Source: Alphaproteobacteria bacterium
GTDB lineage: Bacteria > Pseudomonadota > Alphaproteobacteria > Rhizobiales > GCA-2746425
Direction: 5' to 3'
Assembly (NCBI GenBank): GCA_024743215.1
Contig: JANSWZ010000001.1
Location: 930,001 to 994,000 of the forward strand
Length of the DNA: 64,000 nt
The notes under the pieces were generated by a model. It was not told the origin of the DNA and made no database searches. It saw nothing but the letters and a program-made list of their open reading frames with translations. Position 1 is the first letter of the stretch; every line of letters begins with the position of its first letter. Of the stretch, positions 45,094-53,920 are shown piece after piece. The translations under genes and the position numbers were made by a program.

Positions 45094-47151
45094 ATGAGGC
45101 TAGGTGTCGATGTTGGCGGGACGTTTACCGACCTGCTGTTGCAGGATGATACATCCGGAAAAACCTACCGCGCCAAAACGCCCTCGACACCCGAGGATCA
45201 ATCAATTGGTGTCGCAACCGGCATCAAACTGATCTGTGATAAAGCCGGCATTTCTCCAGCTGATATTTCTGTGGTCTTGCATGGGACGACGGTCGCGACC
45301 AACGCAGTGCTTGAGGGCAAGGGCGCCAGGGTTGGGTTGCTGGTAACCGAGGGATTTGAATACACCTTGCACCTGGCAAAATCATGGACACCCGGCCCCT
45401 TGTTCGGGTGGATTGTCATGGAAAAACCAGAGCCTTTGGCCAGCCTTCAGGATACTCGTGGCATTCCTCAGCGCATGGATGCACGTGGCAATATTGTCCG
45501 CGAACTGGACGTCGAGAAATCAAAAGCCTTGATCGAAGACCTGTGCAACTCAGGCATTGAGGCTTTGACGATTTCTCTCATACATTCCTATGCCAATGAT
45601 GCGCATGAGCGCACCTTGCGCGATTTGGTGCATGCCTGCAATCCCGACATTCAAGTCTCGCTTTCATCTGAAATTTTACCGGAATTCCGGGAATATGACC
45701 GGGCAATTACCACAGTAATGAATGATTATGTCCGCCCCATCATGACCCGCTATCTGTCGCGCATTGAAGAGCGACTGGCCGCAGAAGGTGTTACAGCCAA
45801 GCTGCATATCGTGCGTTCAGACGGCGGGTTGATGAGTGCATCTGCTGCTGCAGATCGCCCCGTGCACACTGTGCTGTCCGGCCCCGCAGGCGGCGTCACC
45901 GCCACTGCGATGACCGCGCGGCGCACAGGACTTAAAAAACTGTTGGCTTTTGATATGGGCGGCACCTCCACCGACGTGTCTGTCATCATTGATGGCGAAA
46001 CCATGATTTCCCGATCAACCGAGATCGGGTCGTTCCCGGCGAAGGTCCCTACCCTTGACGTTCGCAGCGTCGGCGCCGGTGGTGGTTCTATCGCGGAACT
46101 GGCAGAACTCACCAAATCCTTACGCGTTGGCCCGCGCAGTGCTGGCGCCATGCCCGGACCTGTCGCCTACGGTCGTGGTGGCACTGAACCCACAGTCAGT
46201 GACGCCAATGTGGTGCTGGGCTATTTGCCGTCAAAACTTCTCGGCGGCGAGATGGAATTGAACGTTAAAGACGCAAGGAAGGCCGTCGCTGATATTGGTT
46301 CAGAAATCGACCTGTCGCCAGAAGATGCAGCGGAAGGCATCTTGCAAATCGCCAATGAAGTCATGCTTGGAGCTCTGCGGGTAATCACTGTGCAGCGCGG
46401 ACTGGACCCACGCGACTTCGGCATTGTCGCGTTTGGCGGCGCTGGGCCTTTGCACGCCAATGCCATGGCACAATTGCTGGGTTGCTATCCCGTCGTTGTG
46501 CCATCCAACCCCGGCGTGCTCTCGGCTCTTGGCTTCCTGGAGGCAGAGTTCAAAAACGAATTTGTCCGCACCCTCATCCGCTCCGGTAGCGGAATTGACG
46601 AAGCACAAATCTGGCAAAGCTTTGCCACACTGAGTGACAGTGCCCTGGCCTGGCTGGTTGAGCAGGACGTGCAGGAGGCTGATCGCGGAATAAGCTATGC
46701 GGTCGATCTTCGTTATGAACAACAGGGCTTTGAAGTCAGCATCAAGGTCCCGGCAAACCTGATTGAAAACAAAGCTGGACTGGAAGCCGTGCTGGATGAT
46801 TTCCATGAGACGCATGAACAGCTTTACGGCGTTCGCTTTGACCTGCCGATTGAACTTGTTGCACTGCGTGCCGTTGCCACTGGCGCCACTCCACCCGTGA
46901 TTACGGCGCTCCCCGAAGGCGGCACAACAGACATTGGTCTGGCCACAATGGAAGTGGGCAAGGCCTATTTTGGCGGTGATTGGCATGACACGCCGCACAT
47001 TGATCGTGACAAGCTTGCAACGGGCGCACGGATCGAAGGACCTGCCATTATCAGGCAGTATGACACAACAACCGTACTCTTGCCGGATCACCACGCAATT
47101 GTGGACGATCAAAGCAATATGCTGATCTGGCCAAATGCGAAGGGAGAATAA
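45094..47151 (+). CDS. hyuA: Hydantoinase/oxoprolinase family subunit A (HyuA-like)
   Basis: 685 residues of the ASKHA-type ATPase subunit of hydantoinase, N-methylhydantoinase, 5-oxoprolinase or acetone carboxylase-like enzymes. It has the phosphate loop RLGVDVGGTFTDLLL at residues 2-16, VLHGTTVATNAVLEGKGA near 60 and a second ATP loop AFDMGGTSTDVSV near 285, then AFGGAGPLHA. The start at 45094 has GGGAGA upstream and puts the motif at the N-terminus; the open frame upstream runs into the operator and is ignored. The likely reaction is ATP-dependent opening of a cyclic amide together with HyuB. hyuB starts right at its stop. Confidence 0.92.
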   Translation: MRLGVDVGGTFTDLLLQDDTSGKTYRAKTPSTPEDQSIGVATGIKLICDKAGISPADISVVLHGTTVATNAVLEGKGARVGLLVTEGFEYTLHLAKSWTPGPLFGWIVMEKPEPLASLQDTRGIPQRMDARGNIVRELDVEKSKALIEDLCNSGIEALTISLIHSYANDAHERTLRDLVHACNPDIQVSLSSEILPEFREYDRAITTVMNDYVRPIMTRYLSRIEERLAAEGVTAKLHIVRSDGGLMSASAAADRPVHTVLSGPAGGVTATAMTARRTGLKKLLAFDMGGTSTDVSVIIDGETMISRSTEIGSFPAKVPTLDVRSVGAGGGSIAELAELTKSLRVGPRSAGAMPGPVAYGRGGTEPTVSDANVVLGYLPSKLLGGEMELNVKDARKAVADIGSEIDLSPEDAAEGILQIANEVMLGALRVITVQRGLDPRDFGIVAFGGAGPLHANAMAQLLGCYPVVVPSNPGVLSALGFLEAEFKNEFVRTLIRSGSGIDEAQIWQSFATLSDSALAWLVEQDVQEADRGISYAVDLRYEQQGFEVSIKVPANLIENKAGLEAVLDDFHETHEQLYGVRFDLPIELVALRAVATGATPPVITALPEGGTTDIGLATMEVGKAYFGGDWHDTPHIDRDKLATGARIEGPAIIRQYDTTTVLLPDHHAIVDDQSNMLIWPNAKGE

Positions 47152-47152
47152 C

Positions 47153-48931
47153 ATGACAATCAAGATTGATCCCATCACCCTCGACCTGATTGAAAACGCG
47201 CTTTTGAATGCCCGCTTTGAGATGGACAGCGTGGTCGTCCGCGTGGCGCTTTCTCCCGTGATCCGTGAGCAACATGACGAATTCCCGATGATCTGCAACG
47301 AGCGCGGTCAGATGGTCGTCGGACAGTTCGGTTCTTACATTCCAGGTATCGTCGAACAGTATGGGGACGATATTCACGAAGGCGACATCTTCGTTTGGAA
47401 CGATCCCTATGCCTGCAAAGGCTCGATTTCGCACAATAATGACTGGTGCGTGATGATGCCGATCTTCCATAAGGGCACCCATGTCGGTTTCAGCTCGATC
47501 TTTGGGCATATGGTCGATGTCGGAGGCACCGTTCCAGGGTCCATGCCTGCAGATGCACGGACAATCTGGGAGGAAGGCCTGCGTATTCCGCCTGTAAAAA
47601 TCTACGCCAAGGGCCAGGTCAACCAGGGCGTGCTGGACATCATGCTCAACAACACCCGCACACCTGATATGAATCGGGCGGACCTGATGGCCCTGATTGC
47701 CGGGTGCCGGACGGCCGCAAAGCGGGTCAATGAAATTTGCGACCGTTTTGGCCGCGATACCTATATGGCTGCGTGCGACATGCTGCTTGATCGGACGCGT
47801 GAAGCGATGAAGGTTCTGATCGACAAATACATATCAAATGAGCCCGTGTCATTCACAGACTATGTTGATGATGACGGATTGGGGAACGGCCCCTTCAAAA
47901 TGCATCTGTCGATCTATCGACGTGGTGACAAAGCTGTGTTTGACTGGACGGGAACCGACGATCAGGCTGAAGGTCCAATCAACTTCCATATCCATGAAGG
48001 CCTCTGCAAACTCTTCTTCGGCGTTTACATGATCATGGCGTTTGATCCCAAGATCATGTTCAATGAGGGATTTTATGATCTGTTTGAAATCATCCTGCCC
48101 GAAGGCAGCCTGCTGAATCCGAAGTTCCCGGCCGCGCTGTCCAACCGTCTTAACACCCATACGCGGTTCTTCGATTGCCAGGCTGGCGCGCTGGGTCAAA
48201 AAGCGCCTCATCTGTCAATGGCGGCAGGTTACGGAACCAGTCCGCACTTTATCTTCACCGGACATGACAAGAACGGCAAATACTTCCAGTTGATGGAATT
48301 GTTGTTTGGCGGCGTGCCTGGCCGGCCGCTTGGTGATGGCTTTGATGGACATGCATGGTGGCCTTTGTTCAGCGCCACACCCATCGAGTACATCGAGAAC
48401 TATTATCCGGTTCTGGTCGAAAGCTATCGCCCGGTCAAAGATGCAGGTGGTGCCGGACTGCACCGCGGTGGAGCGGGCATTGAGAAAGTCTATCGCCTGC
48501 TGGAAGCTGGAACAATTTCAATTCATGATGACCGTGAAACCGTACCGCCATGGGGCATCAATGGCGGATTACATGGCGGCACATCCAGCAAATGGCTGCA
48601 AAAGGCCGGTAGTGACACACCTGAACGCATCAAGTCGAAGCTCGACAATTTGCCGGTAGAACCTGGCGACAAGGTCATATTCATCACCGCCGGGTCCGGC
48701 GGTTGGGGTGATCCACTTGACCGGGATACGAAAAAGGTTCGCAAGGATGTGTTGGCGGATCTGGTATCCATTGAACGCGCCAAAACCGATTATGGTGTTG
48801 TTATCACGACAGATAATAAGGTTGACGCTGCCGCCACAGACGCTTTGCGTGCGCAAATGAAGTCAGATCGAGGTGAAATTGAACCCTTTGATTTCGGCTT
48901 TATTCCCGGAGTGCACGAAGCGGCCGAATGA
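47153..48931 (+). CDS. hyuB: Hydantoinase/oxoprolinase family subunit B (HyuB-like)
   Basis: 592 residues, the partner subunit of HyuA. It starts TIKIDPITLDLIENALLNAR and has FVWNDPYACKGSISHNNDW, the typical NDPY metal-site segment, near residue 82, then GHMVDVGG, GTDDQAEGPIN and a C-terminal GSGGWGDPLDRD. ATG 47153 lies 2 nt after the hyuA stop and has AGGGAG upstream. It is convergent with the first LacI gene. Together with HyuA it should act on a hydantoin, imide or lactam that the adjacent ABC importer brings in; the exact ring is unknown. Confidence 0.92.
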   Translation: MTIKIDPITLDLIENALLNARFEMDSVVVRVALSPVIREQHDEFPMICNERGQMVVGQFGSYIPGIVEQYGDDIHEGDIFVWNDPYACKGSISHNNDWCVMMPIFHKGTHVGFSSIFGHMVDVGGTVPGSMPADARTIWEEGLRIPPVKIYAKGQVNQGVLDIMLNNTRTPDMNRADLMALIAGCRTAAKRVNEICDRFGRDTYMAACDMLLDRTREAMKVLIDKYISNEPVSFTDYVDDDGLGNGPFKMHLSIYRRGDKAVFDWTGTDDQAEGPINFHIHEGLCKLFFGVYMIMAFDPKIMFNEGFYDLFEIILPEGSLLNPKFPAALSNRLNTHTRFFDCQAGALGQKAPHLSMAAGYGTSPHFIFTGHDKNGKYFQLMELLFGGVPGRPLGDGFDGHAWWPLFSATPIEYIENYYPVLVESYRPVKDAGGAGLHRGGAGIEKVYRLLEAGTISIHDDRETVPPWGINGGLHGGTSSKWLQKAGSDTPERIKSKLDNLPVEPGDKVIFITAGSGGWGDPLDRDTKKVRKDVLADLVSIERAKTDYGVVITTDNKVDAAATDALRAQMKSDRGEIEPFDFGFIPGVHEAAE

Positions 48932-48967
48932 TTGACGTTACCTCCCTCCCCTGAACTATCCGAGGAC

Positions 48968-50014
48968 TCAAATATTCGTGCTGGGAACAGTTTTTCCCGG
49001 CACGAATGTCCCGGCCAATAGATGATCTGTCTGTGTGATCTGATCCGTTTCGTCATCATCGTCCGACATGCTGGTTTGATCCAGAAGCTCAAGTGTCTTT
49101 TCCACCATCTCTTCAATCGGCTGTCTGATGGTGGTGAGCTGATAGGCAGCCAGTTGCCCCGGACGAATGCCGTCAAAACCTGCCAGCATAACGTCCTCTG
49201 GAATGCGCAGTTTGAAAACATCACGCAGTGCGTCCGCACATCCCATCGCCATGATATCATTCACTGCAAATATTGCATCCGGACGTTGAATCCCGTCGTC
49301 TGCAAACCTTTCGCTGATCGTGTCAAACGCACCGCTGTAACTGGAATCACCATCAATCTCCTCGATGGCATCAGGCAACACTGCCAAACTCTCCAGCTTG
49401 TCCCTGAACCCCTTCACGCGGTTACGACTGGTCGAACCCTGAGGATCCCCCCGAACAATCAAATAGCGACGCGCGCCCGCATCATACATCGTTTGGGCCA
49501 AAATTTCGCTGCCAGTTATACTGTTGCAAAGCACTGCGTTCAGCGCGTGATCGGCTGTACTTCGGTTAAACAGCGTGATGGGAATACCAACGCCTTGACT
49601 GAGGCTTACAAGATCAGAAGAGAGATGCGCAGAGGTTACCACTACGCCGTCAACGTGATATCGCAACGCCCGCATCAACACATCGTCGCAATCACGCCCA
49701 TCAGCAACAGAGAACACCAAGACCTGTCGTCCTGTCGCTTGCAGACGATTAATGAAGATCTCCAGGCTCTCGGCATAAAAGGGATTATTCATGTCCCCCA
49801 CGATGACAGCCACAATGTTGCTGTGAGCCTTTGACAGACTACTGGCGATCGAGTTCGGTAGATAATTCAGCTGTTTTGCAGCAGCTAACACGCGATCACG
49901 TTTGTCTTTTGCGATACTCGCAGAAGGCGTAAAGGCGCGGGACACTGTGGGCTGAGAAACACCCGCCAGCTTTGCGACTACATGTGAGGTTACCCGATTT
50001 GGCTTACGCTTCAT
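48968..50014 (-). CDS. LacI-family transcriptional regulator 1
   Basis: 348 residues from ATG 50014. The DNA-binding domain has VTSHVVAKLAGVSQPTVSRAF followed by the hinge LPNSIASSL, and the rest is a periplasmic-binding-protein-like sensor (VAVIVGDMNNPFYAESLE, VLAGFDGIRPGQ, TTIRQPIEEMV). It probably binds TGAATACGTATTCA, which lies 76 bp upstream of its own start and again between leuC and hyuA. So it is the candidate repressor of the leftward operon, of hyuAB and of the ABC importer, and may regulate itself. Its ligand may be a pathway substrate. Confidence 0.9.
   Translation of the reverse strand: MKRKPNRVTSHVVAKLAGVSQPTVSRAFTPSASIAKDKRDRVLAAAKQLNYLPNSIASSLSKAHSNIVAVIVGDMNNPFYAESLEIFINRLQATGRQVLVFSVADGRDCDDVLMRALRYHVDGVVVTSAHLSSDLVSLSQGVGIPITLFNRSTADHALNAVLCNSITGSEILAQTMYDAGARRYLIVRGDPQGSTSRNRVKGFRDKLESLAVLPDAIEEIDGDSSYSGAFDTISERFADDGIQRPDAIFAVNDIMAMGCADALRDVFKLRIPEDVMLAGFDGIRPGQLAAYQLTTIRQPIEEMVEKTLELLDQTSMSDDDDETDQITQTDHLLAGTFVPGKTVPSTNI
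48974..49007. repeat. Strong inverted repeat at the 3' end of the lacI-type gene
   Basis: ATTCGTGCTGGGAA (48974-48987) pairs with TTCCCGGCACGAAT (48994-49007) around a 6-nt loop; 13 of 14 pairs are Watson-Crick and one is mismatched or wobble. It lies within the last codons of the regulator gene, in the convergent junction with hyuB. There is no T-run after it in either direction, so it may stop hyuB read-through or protect mRNA 3' ends rather than being a classical terminator. Confidence 0.5.
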
Positions 50015-50058
50015 TTCATGTCCGTTTTTGAGGCCTTCAATTGTTTTTAAGTAAACGA

Positions 50059-50064
50059 TTGACA
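50059..50064 (+). promoter_or_regulatory. -35 box of the ABC importer promoter
   Basis: A perfect TTGACA lies 31 bp before the operator copy B start, similar to the 28 bp between the hyuA -35 box and operator A. The -10 region (about 50083-50088, AAATAT) is poor. The equal geometry at both operators supports a shared repression mechanism. Confidence 0.5.
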
Positions 50065-50089
50065 CCTAGCACACAAATGCGGAAATATG

Positions 50090-50103
50090 TGAATACGTAT
50101 TCA
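50090..50103. promoter_or_regulatory. LacI-type operator, copy B
   Basis: TGAATACGTATTCA is identical to copy A at 45026-45039. It lies in the 148-bp divergent gap between the lacI-type gene (start 50014) and the ABC binding-protein gene (start 50163), just downstream of a TTGACA-led promoter. Two perfect copies of a 14-bp palindrome next to functionally linked genes are very unlikely by chance. Confidence 0.85.
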
Positions 50104-50162
50104 AAGTTAATGGTGGCAGGATCGTTTTGCTCGAATGCGCCACACAACCACGGGAGAGTTTG

Positions 50163-51281
50163 ATGAATAGAATTTCAAAAGCGTCTGGAATCGCCACGGC
50201 GTTGGCGGTTGCACTCGCAGTACCCAGCGCCTTTGCGCAAAGTGCAGAAGATGGGATCGCGCGAGCGACCGAACGCCTTAGTGCCTATTCAAATGTGCCA
50301 GTGTTCACAGCGCCTGGCGAACCGTTTGATATCCGCGCCTGCGCCGCAGATAAGAAAATGCTCTCAATTCCCAACAGCAGTGCCAATCCCTTCCTGAAGG
50401 GCATCATCGAGCGGATGAAAGCTGTTGGTGAAGATATCGGGCTGGAAGTTGTGGAATGGGAAAATCAGGGCCAGCCCAGTCAGTGGGTTCAAGGTTTTGA
50501 CTTTGCCGTACGTAACGAATTTCACGTTATCAACCTGATTTCAGGCATTTCGCCGGCTACGGTTGAGCCACAAATTCGGGCTGCGAATGAAGCCGGTCTC
50601 AAGACAATGACATCGCATTTCTACGATCCATCGTTTGAGCCGAACCCGCTGATTTCCAGCGCGCTGCCTATCGGCTTTAACGAAATCGGCAAAATTCTGG
50701 CGAACTGGGCCACCGTAAATACTGACGGTGAAGCCAAGATAGCGCTTGTGGTCTCACGCGATGTGCCACCTACCATTCCTCTCGTAGATGGGATTATGAG
50801 CGAATTGGCCGAGAATTGCCCGAATTGCGAAATTGTCCGCGAAATCAATGTGGGCGTTGCCGAATGGGGTACAAAAATTCAACCATCGGTCCAGTCGGCT
50901 TTGCAAGCCCATCCAGAAATCAACCTGGTGATCCCGATTTACGATTCCATGTCCCAGTTCGTGATTCCTGCACTGCGTCTGGCTGGTAAGCTTGGCAATG
51001 TGAAAGTTGCGACCTTCAACGGTACACCTTTCGTGCTCGACTTTATTCAACAAGGCTATGTCGACATGAATATCGGCGAAAGTCTTGACTGGATCGCCTA
51101 TGCGACAATCGATGGTCACATGCGTGACCTGTGTGACTTGCCGGTGCCTGACAAGCTCAACGTACCATTCTATATCTTCGACGATGGCAACGTTGCCGAT
51201 GCTGGTACGCCAGCGCAGTTTGACACTGGCTATGGCGACGCTTACGTGACAGGTTTCCGGACATTGTGGGGTCTGGATTAA
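50163..51281 (+). CDS. ABC transporter periplasmic binding protein (ribose/sugar-type, cluster B)
   Basis: 372 residues with a clean Sec signal peptide (1-25, cleavage after PSAFA) and a type I periplasmic-binding fold: MLSIPNSSANPFLKGIIERM near residue 64, FAVRNEFHVINLISG, IGFNEIGKILANWA and VATFNGTPFVLD. It resembles the RbsB/LacI-sensor group, which binds sugars, autoinducer-2 and other polar ring compounds. ATG 50163 has GGGAGAG upstream; the open frame begins 12 codons earlier. Next to operator B and followed by the ATPase and permease genes, it probably delivers the substrate of the HyuAB pathway. Confidence 0.9.
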   Translation: MNRISKASGIATALAVALAVPSAFAQSAEDGIARATERLSAYSNVPVFTAPGEPFDIRACAADKKMLSIPNSSANPFLKGIIERMKAVGEDIGLEVVEWENQGQPSQWVQGFDFAVRNEFHVINLISGISPATVEPQIRAANEAGLKTMTSHFYDPSFEPNPLISSALPIGFNEIGKILANWATVNTDGEAKIALVVSRDVPPTIPLVDGIMSELAENCPNCEIVREINVGVAEWGTKIQPSVQSALQAHPEINLVIPIYDSMSQFVIPALRLAGKLGNVKVATFNGTPFVLDFIQQGYVDMNIGESLDWIAYATIDGHMRDLCDLPVPDKLNVPFYIFDDGNVADAGTPAQFDTGYGDAYVTGFRTLWGLD

Positions 51282-51286
51282 GAGTG

Positions 51287-52897
51287 ATGATGGCAGCGGA
51301 AGCTTCGGTTTCAAATGGCTTAAACGGGGCGGCGTCTTCGACGTCGCCCACGCTCAGTCTCAAAAACATATCCAAGTTCTTCCACGCCACGCGTGCCCTT
51401 GACGACGTATCATTTGATGTGATGCCGGGGGAAGTCCACGGCCTGCTCGGAACCAACGGATCTGGCAAGTCGACACTTATCAAAGTTCTCGCCGGTTTCC
51501 ATGCACCGGAACCCGGCGGACAAATGCATTTTAACGGCGAACCGGTTTCCTTGCCACTAAGGCCTCAGGACTTTCGGCGTCTGGGCATGAGTTTTGCGCA
51601 TCAAAACCTCGGGCTTGTTCCCTCGCTGACTGTTCTTGAAAATCTAAGATTGTCGCAGATCGCACTATCAGGCGGCGCAATGATCAATTGGCCGGCACAA
51701 AAAAAAGCTGCCCGAGAGACCCTGGAACGCTACGGGGTTGATATTGAACCGTGGCGCCGGGTTGATGAAATCAGTGCGGTCAATCATGCCCTTCTGGCAA
51801 TTGTTCGTGCGTTTGAAGAAATTCGTGAGGAATGTGAAGTCACCGGTAAGCCGGGATTGGTTCTTCTCGACGAACCAACACCTTTTTTGCCCAAGGAAGG
51901 CGTTGATAAGCTGTTTGGCCTGGTCCGTCAGATTGTTGCTCATGGCTCAAGCGTCATTTTCATCTCCCATGACATAGAAGAAGTGATGGAGATTACCGAC
52001 AAGGTGACCATTTTGCGGGATGGCAAGGTCTCGGGGAAAGTAAACACCGCTGACGCCACTCACGATCAGATGATTGAAATGATCATTGGGCGAAAGCTCG
52101 TCCAAACGGGAAAGGCAATCCCGCAAAAAAATGTCCAAAAACCGACCTATGCCCATGTGCGCGACCTATCCGGCAACGGCGTCAAATCCTGCGACGTTGA
52201 AATCGGTGCCGGAGAAATTCTAGGTACGACCGGACTTATCGGGTCTGGCTATGACAAGGTGCCCTATCTTTTGTTTGGAGCAACAAAAGCTGAGAGCGGC
52301 TCCCTGACATTGGCAGATGGGGCAGAAACTCCTCTCACCGAGATGTCACCCAAAAAGGCGATCGCCAAAGGATTTGCCCTATTGCCGGGCGACCGGCACA
52401 CTCAAAGTGGTGTCGATACCCTGTCAATATTTGAGAATATGCTGCTGCCGGATATCGATGAGTATTTCAGGGGCGGTTTTCTGAATGCCCGCGCCATGCG
52501 GCGACAGGCAAAGACGCTGGGCGCACAGTATGAAGTGAAGCCCAACGATCCTGACCTGCCCTTGTCAGCGCTCTCAGGTGGAAATGCCCAAAAGGTGCTG
52601 ATTGCCCGCTGGATGCATCGTAATCCAAAGCTGCTCTTGTTGGATGAGCCGACCCAAGGCGTTGATGTGGGAACCCGGGATACAATCTTCAAAGAGCTGA
52701 CAGCTGCAGCCAGTAGCGGAATGTCGATTGTATGCGCCAGTTCTGACGCTGAACAGCTAGCGGCAATTTGTGATCGCGTCCTGGTATTTGCACGTGGCCG
52801 GTTGGTGCAGGAACTGCGCGGCGACGCTGTTAAAAAAGATGCCATTGCCGAAGCCTGTTACGGATCACTTTCGGCAGCAGAACGAGCCAACCAATGA
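51287..52897 (+). CDS. ABC transporter ATPase, two-domain sugar type with asymmetric ATP sites
   Basis: About 536 residues, RbsA-like with two nucleotide-binding domains. NBD1 has a canonical Walker A (GTNGSGKSTLIK near residue 60) and Walker B (LLDEPTP), but its signature segment reads ISAVNHALLAIVRA instead of LSxGxxQ. NBD2 has a normal signature (LSGGNAQKVLIARW) and Walker B (LLDEPTQGVDVG), but a lost Walker A (GLIGSGYDKVPY). So only the site formed by NBD1 Walker A and NBD2 signature looks active. The start is uncertain among GTG 51266 or 51284 and ATG 51287 or 51290. It begins just after the binding-protein stop. Confidence 0.9.
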   Translation: MMAAEASVSNGLNGAASSTSPTLSLKNISKFFHATRALDDVSFDVMPGEVHGLLGTNGSGKSTLIKVLAGFHAPEPGGQMHFNGEPVSLPLRPQDFRRLGMSFAHQNLGLVPSLTVLENLRLSQIALSGGAMINWPAQKKAARETLERYGVDIEPWRRVDEISAVNHALLAIVRAFEEIREECEVTGKPGLVLLDEPTPFLPKEGVDKLFGLVRQIVAHGSSVIFISHDIEEVMEITDKVTILRDGKVSGKVNTADATHDQMIEMIIGRKLVQTGKAIPQKNVQKPTYAHVRDLSGNGVKSCDVEIGAGEILGTTGLIGSGYDKVPYLLFGATKAESGSLTLADGAETPLTEMSPKKAIAKGFALLPGDRHTQSGVDTLSIFENMLLPDIDEYFRGGFLNARAMRRQAKTLGAQYEVKPNDPDLPLSALSGGNAQKVLIARWMHRNPKLLLLDEPTQGVDVGTRDTIFKELTAAASSGMSIVCASSDAEQLAAICDRVLVFARGRLVQELRGDAVKKDAIAEACYGSLSAAERANQ

Positions 52898-52927
52898 CCC
52901 ACCATTCCAAGACCCGAGGCCTGGACT

Positions 52928-53920
52928 ATGAGTGACGCCGCACCTGATACTGCGATGACGCAGATCAACTTCATGCGCCTTTTTGAAAGGGTCGCCTTGT
53001 TAGTGGTCTGGGTGCTGTTGATCGCCGGGTTTCACCTTGCCATGCCCGACATATTTTTGAACTGGGGCAACTTCTCCATTCTATTTGCCTCCTATGCGCC
53101 TGCCGCATTGCTGGCATTGGCAATCATCGTACCGCTCACGGCTGGGGACTATGATTTGTCGGTCGGCGCCATGCTCACCCTGTCCTCCTGCACAATTGGG
53201 GTCCTCAACGTTTGGATGGACTTTCCAATTGGCATCGCGATTGTGATAGCCATCGGCGCGGGTGTGGTGATCGGTCTCTTCCATGCCCTGTTCATCGTTT
53301 ACTTCCGGATACCCTCACTTGTCGTCACATTGGGGTCTACTTCTCTGATGACCGGCATTGTTCAATTGATAACAAATTCCTCCACGATCGGTGGTATTGA
53401 TAATTCGTTGGTGATGGCTGTGGTTGGAGGCCGTTTTCTGGGCGTGCCCTACGTCTTTTACTACGCGCTGACTGCCATGGTGGTGATGTGGTATGTGTTT
53501 GAATTCACCCCGCTTGGCCGGAGACTACTGTTCGTTGGACGGGGGCGCGAGGTTGCACGCCTGAACGGTATTTCGGTGAGCCGTATGCGGGTCGGCGCTT
53601 TGGTCGTTTCTGCGGTTTTGGCCTCCATTGCCGGTGTCATGTATGCAGGTGTTCTTGGATCAGCCGATCCCTACTCCGGGCTCAACTTCCTGCTCCCTGC
53701 TTTCGCCGCAGCATTTCTGGGTTCAACCACGATCTTGCCCGGCCGGTTCAACCCTCTCGGCGCTGTTGCCGCGGTCTATTTTTTGGGTACTGGAATTACC
53801 GGCCTTACAATGCTGGGCATTCCCTTGTGGGTGACCAATGTGTTTAATGGCGGTGCGCTGATTATCGCTGTAACCATTTCCCAGCTAACGCGAGGCCGTG
53901 AAGCAACCGACATTGGCTAA
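52928..53920 (+). CDS. ABC transporter permease (RbsC/BPD_transp_2 type)
   Basis: 330 residues with 8-10 hydrophobic segments and the ribose-type permease motif AGDYDLSVGAMLTLSS near residue 75. TPLGRRLLFVGRGREVARLNGI near residue 195 and GSTTILPGRFNPLGAVAAVY near residue 260 are also family hallmarks. A single permease gene implies a homodimer. It completes the importer with the two genes upstream, and its last 4 nt overlap the stop of the convergent second LacI gene. Confidence 0.93.
   Translation: MSDAAPDTAMTQINFMRLFERVALLVVWVLLIAGFHLAMPDIFLNWGNFSILFASYAPAALLALAIIVPLTAGDYDLSVGAMLTLSSCTIGVLNVWMDFPIGIAIVIAIGAGVVIGLFHALFIVYFRIPSLVVTLGSTSLMTGIVQLITNSSTIGGIDNSLVMAVVGGRFLGVPYVFYYALTAMVVMWYVFEFTPLGRRLLFVGRGREVARLNGISVSRMRVGALVVSAVLASIAGVMYAGVLGSADPYSGLNFLLPAFAAAFLGSTTILPGRFNPLGAVAAVYFLGTGITGLTMLGIPLWVTNVFNGGALIIAVTISQLTRGREATDIG

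Noticed and set aside
46300-47298. 332-codon open frame on the minus strand inside hyuA
   Set aside because: It lies antisense to the clearly coding hyuA, has no recognisable family and no ribosome binding site, and is a shadow of the real gene.
49022-49834. 270-codon open frame on the plus strand
   Set aside because: It is antisense to the LacI1 gene, whose domains are unmistakable. The frame encodes no known motif.
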